Source: Proteobacteria bacterium UBA1847 (GTDB taxonomy: Bacteria; Pseudomonadota; Gammaproteobacteria; Steroidobacterales; Woeseiaceae). Taken from it: a stretch of DNA of 5,056 bases. Both the position numbers and the translations under genes were made by a program. The notes under the pieces were generated by a model that saw only the letters and a program-made list of their open reading frames with translations, made no database searches and was not told the origin of the DNA. Below are positions 1-5,056 of this stretch, in pieces. The stretch lies in the NCBI GenBank assembly GCA_002338605.1, contig DDIP01000380.1, forward strand, positions 1 through 5,056, in the 5' to 3' direction. Numbering within the stretch: the stretch's first letter is position 1; every line of letters begins with the position of its first letter.

Positions 1-639
1 TCTGGGGGGTACTGGATATCCGTTGCGACAGACAAGGTATTCGCGAGTCCCGCAACAGTCACCGGTTCAATTGGGGTATTCGGTATGTTCCCCACTTATC
101 AGCGCACGATGCAGGCTATTGGTATTGCGACGGACGGTGTTGGCACGACCCCCCGGGTGGGTCAGCTGCGGCCGGACAGAGAGATGTCCGACGATATGAA
201 GTCACTGTTCCAGTTGATCATCAATGATACCTACGACGATTTCATCGGCAGTGTGGCTGACAGGCGTCAGATGGACAAGGAGGCTGTCGACGCAATTGCA
301 CAAGGCCAGGTCTGGAGTGGCAACGATGCACTCGCGAACGGACTGATCGACGAGCTGGGTACCCTGGATGATGCAATACGAGCAGCGGCTGATCTTGCCG
401 GGCTGCCCGACGGGCAGTACGGTCGGAAATCAATAGAAACTCAGCTGTCGCCAACCGAACAGATGATTCTGGACTTGCTCGCTGTTGCGAAGGGCAGCGG
501 CATCGAGATCTCGAAGATTATCGATGGCCCAAACGCCTACGAGACGTTTGCAAACGGTTTGCAGCGACTGCTTTCAGGTCTAACGAAATTCAACGATCCG
601 AAGGGCATCTACTCACATTGCTTCTGTGCGATTGACTGA
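1..639 (+). CDS. sppA: Signal peptide peptidase SppA, 67K type (protease IV), C-terminal part
   Basis: This is the C-terminal end of SppA, the inner-membrane serine protease that degrades signal peptides left after preprotein processing. The reading frame is open from base 1 to the TGA at 637-639 and gives 212 residues. The first three codons read Ser-Gly-Gly, followed by YWIS. This is the SGGYW motif whose serine is the nucleophile in the E. coli enzyme (Ser409). A conserved TGSIGVFG follows at window codons 21-28, then GIATDGVGTTP, and an AIAQGQVWSG...A..NGLIDELG block near codons 98-118. E. coli SppA has about 210 residues from its catalytic serine to its end, so the C-terminus here is full length. 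The catalytic lysine and the N-terminal membrane anchor lie upstream of the window. The first in-frame ATG in the window (base 85) is internal and not a start. The tail ends in HCFCAID, with a Cys-x-Cys pair of unknown meaning. The gene converges on tdh. Confidence 0.95.
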   Translation, partial: SGGYWISVATDKVFASPATVTGSIGVFGMFPTYQRTMQAIGIATDGVGTTPRVGQLRPDREMSDDMKSLFQLIINDTYDDFIGSVADRRQMDKEAVDAIAQGQVWSGNDALANGLIDELGTLDDAIRAAADLAGLPDGQYGRKSIETQLSPTEQMILDLLAVAKGSGIEISKIIDGPNAYETFANGLQRLLSGLTKFNDPKGIYSHCFCAID

Positions 640-654
640 ATCCGACCACAGGGC

Positions 655-1680
655 CTAGCTCCAGTGCAGGATCACCTTGCCGCTTTGGCCGGACTCCATT
701 AATTCGAATGCCGGCTGGAAATCATCAATCGGGAAGTGGTGCGTAATGATCGGTTCTATGTTGAGGCCGCTCTGCAGCATGCTCGACATCTTGTACCACG
801 TCTCGAACATCTCACGACCATAGATTCCCTTCAGTACCAGGCCCTTGAAAATTACCTGGTTCCAGTCGATGCTGGTTTCTTCGGGCGGAATACCAAGAAT
901 TGCGATTTTGCCACCGTGATGCATGGTGCGCAGCATGTCACGAAATGCCTGGGGGTTACCGGACATTTCCATACCAACGTCAAAACCTTCTTCCATGCGC
1001 AGGTCTTTCATGACGTCGTCGAGGTTCTCCTTGCCGACATTGACAGCCCGACTTGCGCCCATCTTTCGCGCGAGTTCGAGGCGATATTCGTTGACGTCCG
1101 TTATAACGACATGGCGCGCCCCGGCATACCGGGCAATTGCAACAGCCATGACGCCGATGGGACCAGCGCCGGTGATCAGTACGTCCTCGCCAACCAGGTC
1201 GAAGGACAGCGCTGTGTGTGTGGCGTTACCCAGCGGATCCAGGATGGAGGCCATATCGTCGCTGATGGAGTCCGGTAACTTGAACGCATTGAAAGCCGGA
1301 ACGGCAATATATTCTGCAAACGCTCCCGGGCGATTAACCCCGACACCCACGGTATTCATGCACAGGTGCCGGCGACCGGCCCGACAGTTGCGACAAACGC
1401 CACAGGTGATATGGCCTTCGGCAGACACGCGATCACCAACGGCAAACCCACGAACTTCTTCGCCCATTTCGACGATCCGTCCGCTGAACTCATGTCCGAC
1501 TGCGATCGGTACCGGGATCGTGGATCGGGCCCAGTCATCCCATTTGAAAATATGAATGTCCGTGCCGCATATTGCAGATCGGTTGACCTGAATCAGTACA
1601 TCGTTGTGGCCGACCTCCGGTTTCTCGATGTCCTGCAGCCAGATACCCCGTTCGGCCTTCGCCTTAACCAGTGCTTTCAT
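655..1680 (-). CDS. tdh: L-threonine 3-dehydrogenase (zinc- and NAD-dependent)
   Basis: Cytoplasmic enzyme that oxidises L-threonine with NAD+ to 2-amino-3-ketobutyrate, the first step of threonine breakdown to glycine and acetyl-CoA. The protein has 341 residues, the same length as E. coli Tdh, and matches it closely from MKAL to KVILHWS. It is a medium-chain dehydrogenase. The catalytic zinc site shows Cys38 with the adjacent GTDIH segment (Thr40, His43) and the His63-Glu64 pair. Structural zinc is held by Cys93, Cys96, Cys99 and Cys107. His90, next to the structural zinc loop, is kept. The Rossmann motif GAGPIG is at 171-176, with Asp195 and Arg200 placed to bind NAD. The late Tdh signature [15 protein letters not shown] is present. 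The start is ATG at 1680, with AGGA six bases upstream. It is the second gene of a kbl-tdh operon, 8 bp after kbl. No catalytic residue is missing. Confidence 0.98.
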   Translation of the reverse strand: MKALVKAKAERGIWLQDIEKPEVGHNDVLIQVNRSAICGTDIHIFKWDDWARSTIPVPIAVGHEFSGRIVEMGEEVRGFAVGDRVSAEGHITCGVCRNCRAGRRHLCMNTVGVGVNRPGAFAEYIAVPAFNAFKLPDSISDDMASILDPLGNATHTALSFDLVGEDVLITGAGPIGVMAVAIARYAGARHVVITDVNEYRLELARKMGASRAVNVGKENLDDVMKDLRMEEGFDVGMEMSGNPQAFRDMLRTMHHGGKIAILGIPPEETSIDWNQVIFKGLVLKGIYGREMFETWYKMSSMLQSGLNIEPIITHHFPIDDFQPAFELMESGQSGKVILHWS

Positions 1681-1686
1681 TTTGCG

Positions 1687-1690
1687 TCCT
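1687..1690 (-). promoter_or_regulatory. tdh ribosome binding site overlapping the kbl stop codon
   Basis: On the minus strand the junction reads AGCTAGGACGCAAAATG. The AGGA Shine-Dalgarno core sits six bases before the tdh ATG, and its first bases are part of the kbl TAG stop. This supports the ATG at 1680 and suggests that ribosomes ending kbl can re-initiate on tdh (translational coupling), which would keep the two pathway enzymes in proportion. The overlap is seen directly; the coupling is inferred. Confidence 0.75.
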
Positions 1691-2888
1691 AGCTCACTAT
1701 GTCCAATTCGCGGCCAACCGCAGTGAATGCGTCGATCGCCTTATCCAGCTGATCCTTTGTCAGGCCAGCCGACATTTGCGTACGAATGCGAGCCTGGCCT
1801 TTTGGTACAACCGGAAACGAAAAGCCCACAACGTAAATTCCCCGTGCGAGCAGCTTGTCAGCCATCTGTGAAGCCAGCCTGGCGTCGCCCAGCATGACGG
1901 GAATGATCGGGTGCTCGCCAGGTTTGAGGTCAAAACCCCGCTCGGTCATTTTTGACCGAAAATACGCAGCGTTGCTGTGCAATTGCTGTTGTAGCGAATT
2001 GTCGTGTTCCAGTAAATCCAGCACGGTGATTGATGCTGCCGCGATCATCGGTGCCACCGAGTTCGAGAACAGGTAGGGGCGGGAACGCTGTCGCAGCCAG
2101 CCGACGATTTCCTTGCGTCCGGACGTGAAACCGCCCGATGCGCCACCCAGAGCCTTGCCAAGCGTACCGGTAATAATGTCGATACGCCCCATCACACCGC
2201 GGTATTCATGCGTACCGCGACCACGTTCGCCGAGAAAACCGGTGGCGTGGCAATCATCAATCATCGTCAATGCGCCGTATTTGTCCGCGAGATCGCAAAT
2301 GCTCTGGAGGTTCGCGATCGTGCCGTCCATCGAGAATACGCCGTCAGACACGATCAGGCGGTGGTTTGCACCGGCTGCCGCCTTTAACTGTGTCTCAAGC
2401 TCCTGCATGTCGTCGTTCGCATACCGGTAACGCGCTGCCTTGCTGAGTCGAATCCCGTCTATGATGCTGGCATGATTGAGGGCATCGCTGATAACGGCAT
2501 CGTCAGCGTCGAGAATGGTTTCGAACAAGCCACCATTGGCGTCAAAACAGGACGGATAAAGTATCGTGTCCTCGGTGCCGAGAAAGGCAGAAATGCGGTC
2601 TTCCAGCTCTTTGTGAATGGTTTGGGTACCGCAAATGAAGCGCACCGAAGCCATGCCGTAGCCGAATTCGTCCAAAGCTTTATGGGCAGCAGCGATGACT
2701 TTCGGATGGTTGGCGAGGCCGAGGTAATTGTTGGCGCAGAGGTTCAGCACCTCGGACGTTGAGCCGTTAGACCGAACCTTGATTGCCGCCTGCTGAGGGC
2801 TGGCGATCAGGCGTTCGGATTTGAACAGGCCCTCGGCTTTGAGTGACTCGGTTTGTGTCGCAAGTGAATTCAAGAATGCATCAGGCAC
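1689..2888 (-). CDS. kbl: 2-amino-3-ketobutyrate CoA ligase (glycine C-acetyltransferase)
   Basis: PLP-dependent cytoplasmic enzyme that cleaves 2-amino-3-ketobutyrate with CoA into glycine and acetyl-CoA, taking the unstable product of Tdh. The protein has 399 residues; E. coli Kbl has 398. It belongs to the alpha-oxoamine synthase group of fold-type I aminotransferases. Visible landmarks are [12 protein letters not shown] (51-62), [11 protein letters not shown] (79-89), [12 protein letters not shown] (113-124), NHASIIDG with ring-stacking His139 (138-145), DGVFSMDG (182-189), DDCHATGF with Asp211 and His214, [12 protein letters not shown] with the Schiff-base Lys245, and [10 protein letters not shown] with Arg369 near the carboxylate site. 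The start is GTG at 2888. No in-frame ATG lies between it and the upstream in-frame TGA, and the MPDAFLN.L N-terminus fits the family length. The ribosome binding site is weak (GGA, seven bases upstream). It is the first gene of the operon and divergent from putA. Confidence 0.97.
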   Translation of the reverse strand: MPDAFLNSLATQTESLKAEGLFKSERLIASPQQAAIKVRSNGSTSEVLNLCANNYLGLANHPKVIAAAHKALDEFGYGMASVRFICGTQTIHKELEDRISAFLGTEDTILYPSCFDANGGLFETILDADDAVISDALNHASIIDGIRLSKAARYRYANDDMQELETQLKAAAGANHRLIVSDGVFSMDGTIANLQSICDLADKYGALTMIDDCHATGFLGERGRGTHEYRGVMGRIDIITGTLGKALGGASGGFTSGRKEIVGWLRQRSRPYLFSNSVAPMIAAASITVLDLLEHDNSLQQQLHSNAAYFRSKMTERGFDLKPGEHPIIPVMLGDARLASQMADKLLARGIYVVGFSFPVVPKGQARIRTQMSAGLTKDQLDKAIDAFTAVGRELDIVS

Positions 2889-2895
2889 GTTTCTG

Positions 2896-2898
2896 TCC
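2896..2898 (-). promoter_or_regulatory. Weak ribosome binding site for the kbl GTG start
   Basis: Minus strand reads CTGGACAGAAACGTG. Only a GGA core is present, seven bases before the GTG. Together with the non-ATG start this suggests modest initiation at kbl compared with tdh, which has a better AGGA and an ATG. There is no alternative ATG in frame, so this weak site is the one that sets the start. Confidence 0.4.
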
Positions 2899-2919
2899 AG
2901 GCTGCGGGGAGGGGCGGAA

Positions 2920-2925
2920 ATTATA
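2920..2925 (-). promoter_or_regulatory. Predicted -10 element of the kbl-tdh promoter
   Basis: The minus strand carries a perfect TATAAT here, in an AT-rich island within otherwise GC-rich DNA. Transcription would start about seven bases downstream, near 2913, leaving a leader of roughly 25 nt before the kbl GTG. No good -35 hexamer is visible at 16-18 bp spacing (about 2942-2949 reads as ATAGGG or similar on the minus strand), so the promoter may need an activator. This is a motif prediction without experimental support. Confidence 0.55.
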
Positions 2926-2931
2926 TATCGA

Positions 2932-2941
2932 ATTCATGAAT
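2932..2941. promoter_or_regulatory. Palindrome ATTCATGAAT between the divergent promoters, candidate operator
   Basis: A perfect 10-bp inverted repeat lies within one base of the midpoint between the two opposed TATAAT hexamers. The symmetry extends, after four unpaired bases on each side, to TATA at 2924-2927 and 2946-2949. This gives a 26-bp imperfect dyad covering 2924-2949. A dimeric regulator bound here would sit in the -35 region of both promoters. Short AT-rich palindromes also arise by chance, and I cannot name the regulator. Confidence 0.35.
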
Positions 2942-2945
2942 ACCC

Positions 2946-2951
2946 TATAAT
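2946..2951 (+). promoter_or_regulatory. Predicted -10 element of the putA promoter
   Basis: Perfect TATAAT on the plus strand, upstream of putA. The expected start of transcription is near 2958, giving a leader of about 50 nt. As for the opposed promoter, there is no convincing -35 at the usual spacing: 2922-2928 is only alternating TA. Dependence on an activator or on local AT-rich structure is possible. Prediction from motif only. Confidence 0.55.
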
Positions 2952-2974
2952 CGCTCGCCTTGCGTTTCTAATTT

Positions 2975-2998
2975 AAAGTCCCGTCAGCCGGGGTCTTT
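2975..2998 (+). promoter_or_regulatory. Hairpin in the putA leader directly before the ribosome binding site
   Basis: In the predicted putA mRNA leader, AAAGTCCCG (2975-2983) can pair with CGGGGTCTTT (2989-2998). The result is CCCG/CGGG, one U-G pair, one bulged U and AAAG/CUUU, closed by the five-base loop TCAGC. The stem ends at the base just before the GGAG Shine-Dalgarno. It is not a typical intrinsic terminator, because no U tract follows. It could affect ribosome access or mRNA stability, but a role is not shown. Confidence 0.4.
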
Positions 2999-3002
2999 GG
3001 AG
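2999..3002 (+). promoter_or_regulatory. putA ribosome binding site
   Basis: GGAG lies six bases before the ATG at 3009, a near-ideal spacing. It supports that ATG as the putA start over later in-frame methionines. Confidence 0.75.
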
Positions 3003-3008
3003 CATTCA

Positions 3009-5056
3009 ATGCGCTTTGTCGATCAATCAGCTGCCCAGGAAGGCAGAATTCCCAACCTCCATGACTTCTACCTTGGTGACGAGCAGTCGCTGGTGTGCGA
3101 ACTCGCAGATGCCGCGGATCCAGGCGAATCGGGGAGAAGGAAGATCCATGCGACGGCCGCCAAACTCGTGGAGTCGGTGCGCCGCAACAGTGCCGATGAG
3201 GGCGGTATCGAAGCCTTCCTGCAGCAGTACGATCTGTCTTCGGAAGAGGGGGTGCTGCTCATGTGCATTGCCGAAGCACTGCTTCGGATTCCGGATGCCG
3301 ACACCGCCGATAAACTCATCGCCGACAAAATCACATCGGCCAGGTGGGAGGACCACCTGGGCGTCAGCGATTCGCTGTTCGTTAATGCTTCGACCTGGGG
3401 TCTGATGCTGACCGGTCAATTGCTGAAAATCGACGATAGCGCGAAGCGTAATCCGGCCAAAGTTCTGCAAAAGATTGCAGGTCGGGCCGGGGAACCGGTT
3501 GTTCGTACTGCGATGCGCCAGGCGATGCGCATCATGGGTCACCAGTTCGTCATGGGCCGAACGATTGAGGAGGCGATGAAGCGCTCTGTCAAGAAAACGA
3601 ACAGGGACTATCGATATTCGTTTGACATGCTGGGAGAGGCCGCTCTGACGGCCGCCGACGCGACCCGATATTTCGACAGCTACAACCATGCGATCGAGGC
3701 TATCGGCGGCGGTATAACGGACACGCCAGCAGACATTTTTTCGGCGGCGAGTATCTCGGTAAAACTGTCGGCGCTGCACCCGCGATATCAGTTTACGCAC
3801 GAAGCGCGTGTGATGAAGGATCTCGTACCGAAGCTTCTTTCGCTCGCGCAATGCGCAAAAAAAAGCGGTATCGGATTGACTGTCGACGCTGAGGAAGCGG
3901 ATCGCCTCGAGCTCTCTCTCAGTGTATTCGAGGCTGCCTTTCGCGATCCAACGCTGGCAGACTGGGATGGCATGGGCCTGGCCTTGCAGACCTATCAGCG
4001 ACGAGCACGCTCGGTGCTGACGTTTGTCAATGAACTTGGTGCCGATACGGGTCGGCGGATCCCGGTGCGGCTTGTGAAGGGTGCCTACTGGGACACCGAA
4101 ATCAAGCGTGGCCAGGAACAGGGTCTTGACAGCTATCCGGTGTTTACGCGCAAGGTTCACACGGATGTGTCCTATCTGGCCTGTGCGCGACAGGCGTTGA
4201 GCAGCAGCGACAATATTTATCCCCAGTTTGCGACGCACAATGCACACACGCTGGCAAGTGTGTTGCATTACGCAGGCTCGAATCGAGACTACGAATTTCA
4301 GCGCTTGCATGGCATGGGTGAGGATCTCTATGCCGAGGTTGTCGACAAGGAAAAGATCGGTCGTCCCTGTCGTGTTTACGCGCCGGTCGGCAGCCATGAA
4401 GACCTGTTGCCTTACCTGGTATGGCGGTTGCTTGAAAACGGTGCGAACACATCGTTTGTCAACCGAATTGTCGACGAATCCATCGAGATCGATGACATTG
4501 TCGCCGATCCGATCGAGGCGACGCGAGCGCAGGATTGCCGGCCACACCCGAGAATCGTTGCTCCCGCCGAGATTTTCGGTGAGAGGCGCCGTAATTCTCG
4601 AGGTATCAATTTGCCAGACCGGTCGGTTCGCCAGATCTTGCTGAAGGCCATGGATGACGTTTCAACAAGGGTTTGGGACGCAGCGCCGATCGTTAACGGC
4701 AAGTTGTGCGCCGGGGAGAAAGCGGCGTCCGTCAATCCGGCCAACACCGCCGAGACGGTGGGTATCTGCCAGCTTGCGACCGAAGCTCTGGTGGATGAGG
4801 CGCTCTCGGTGGCAACGCTCGGGCAAGTTTCATGGGACAGGACACCGGCCGACGCACGCGCGGAGATTCTGAACAAGGTCGCGGATCTTTTCGAAGCCAA
4901 TACGGCTGAGCTGCTAGCCCTGTGCGTGAAGGAGGCTGGCAAGACTTTACCCGACGCGATATCGGAACTCAGGGAAGCTGTTGACTTTCTGAGATATTAC
5001 GCGGCCGAGGCCCGCCAGCATTTTGGGGCGCCGAGCGTCATGCCCGGTCCGACAGG
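3009..5056 (+). CDS. putA: Bifunctional proline dehydrogenase / delta-1-pyrroline-5-carboxylate dehydrogenase PutA, N-terminal part
   Basis: PutA oxidises L-proline to glutamate in two steps, first with FAD (electrons passing to membrane quinone) and then with NAD+. The frame is open from ATG 3009 to the window edge, 682 codons without interruption. There is no N-terminal ribbon-helix-helix domain: residues align with E. coli PutA about 77 positions earlier, so this is a non-DNA-binding PutA. The N-terminal helical region contains LFVNASTWGLMLTG (123-136) and AMRQAMRIMGHQFVMGRT (168-185). The proline dehydrogenase barrel shows Lys252 in SVKLSALHPRY, Asp293 in VDAEE, Gln327, Arg354 and Tyr360 in RLVKGAYWD, His410 in ATHNAHT, HGMGE, and Tyr457 in VYAPVG. 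The usual Arg-Arg of YLVRRLLENGAN is Trp472-Arg473 here. The aldehyde dehydrogenase domain begins near 560 (NGKLCAGE...VNPAN, EAGKT); its catalytic Cys and Glu are beyond the window. The gene is divergent from kbl. Confidence 0.97.
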   Translation, partial: MRFVDQSAAQEGRIPNLHDFYLGDEQSLVCELADAADPGESGRRKIHATAAKLVESVRRNSADEGGIEAFLQQYDLSSEEGVLLMCIAEALLRIPDADTADKLIADKITSARWEDHLGVSDSLFVNASTWGLMLTGQLLKIDDSAKRNPAKVLQKIAGRAGEPVVRTAMRQAMRIMGHQFVMGRTIEEAMKRSVKKTNRDYRYSFDMLGEAALTAADATRYFDSYNHAIEAIGGGITDTPADIFSAASISVKLSALHPRYQFTHEARVMKDLVPKLLSLAQCAKKSGIGLTVDAEEADRLELSLSVFEAAFRDPTLADWDGMGLALQTYQRRARSVLTFVNELGADTGRRIPVRLVKGAYWDTEIKRGQEQGLDSYPVFTRKVHTDVSYLACARQALSSSDNIYPQFATHNAHTLASVLHYAGSNRDYEFQRLHGMGEDLYAEVVDKEKIGRPCRVYAPVGSHEDLLPYLVWRLLENGANTSFVNRIVDESIEIDDIVADPIEATRAQDCRPHPRIVAPAEIFGERRRNSRGINLPDRSVRQILLKAMDDVSTRVWDAAPIVNGKLCAGEKAASVNPANTAETVGICQLATEALVDEALSVATLGQVSWDRTPADARAEILNKVADLFEANTAELLALCVKEAGKTLPDAISELREAVDFLRYYAAEARQHFGAPSVMPGPT

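Noticed and set aside
85..87. ATG as a possible start of a short 184-residue protein
   Set aside because: The frame is open upstream to base 1 and encodes the SppA active-site motif SGGYW and TGSIGVFG before this ATG, so it is an internal methionine of a gene cut by the window edge.
923..1555. A 210-codon plus-strand frame, and overlapping plus-strand frames at 736-1278 and 1366-1692, opposite tdh
   Set aside because: They lie entirely or almost entirely within tdh, which is intact with all zinc and NAD residues. Their products are low-complexity, rich in Ser, Arg and Thr or in Cys and His, and match no family I know.
2960..2975. TTGCGT and TAATTT considered as parts of an alternative putA promoter
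   Set aside because: Spacing between them is far too short for a -35/-10 pair, and the perfect TATAAT at 2946-2951 is a better candidate.
3027..4547. A 506-codon open frame on the minus strand opposite putA
   Set aside because: The plus-strand frame over the same bases encodes PutA with all its family motifs. The antisense product is rich in Arg, His and Val with no recognisable domain, as expected for a mirror of a GC-rich gene. No ribosome binding site or conserved motif supports it.
4412..4942. A 176-codon minus-strand frame opposite the putA domain junction
   Set aside because: The plus strand here continues PutA without a break through the end of the proline dehydrogenase domain into the aldehyde dehydrogenase domain. 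The antisense product is Ser- and Ala-rich and unrecognisable.

Overview
This window looks like ordinary chromosomal housekeeping DNA from a gammaproteobacterium. It carries a 67K-type SppA, a threonine dehydrogenase and ketobutyrate ligase that resemble the Escherichia coli proteins along their whole length, and a PutA of the bifunctional proteobacterial kind. Base composition is moderately GC-rich and coding density is high. Nothing fixes the genus. There are no mobile elements, tRNA or rRNA genes, CRISPR arrays or phage genes.

Layout, left to right. (1) 1-639, plus strand: the C-terminal third of signal peptide peptidase SppA, beginning exactly at the catalytic serine. (2) 655-1680 and 1689-2888, minus strand: a kbl-tdh operon, transcribed right to left with kbl first. 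The genes are 8 bp apart, and the tdh ribosome binding site overlaps the kbl stop codon. This operon converges on sppA with only 15 bp between the stop codons. (3) 2889-3008: a 120-bp divergent intergenic region with back-to-back consensus -10 hexamers, a palindrome midway between them, and a hairpin in the putA leader that touches its Shine-Dalgarno sequence. (4) 3009-5056, plus strand: the first 682 codons of putA, open to the window edge. They cover the whole proline dehydrogenase domain and the start of the pyrroline-5-carboxylate dehydrogenase domain.

Functionally the centre of the window is an amino acid catabolism cluster. Tdh oxidises L-threonine to 2-amino-3-ketobutyrate, which Kbl cleaves with CoA to glycine and acetyl-CoA. 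PutA oxidises L-proline to glutamate. The two transcription units share one short promoter region, so joint control is plausible. This PutA lacks the N-terminal ribbon-helix-helix DNA-binding domain of the E. coli protein, so any control must come from another protein.

I found no previously undescribed system. The points most worth checking are a tryptophan in PutA where one of two substrate-binding arginines is expected, the symmetric divergent promoter, and the putA leader hairpin.
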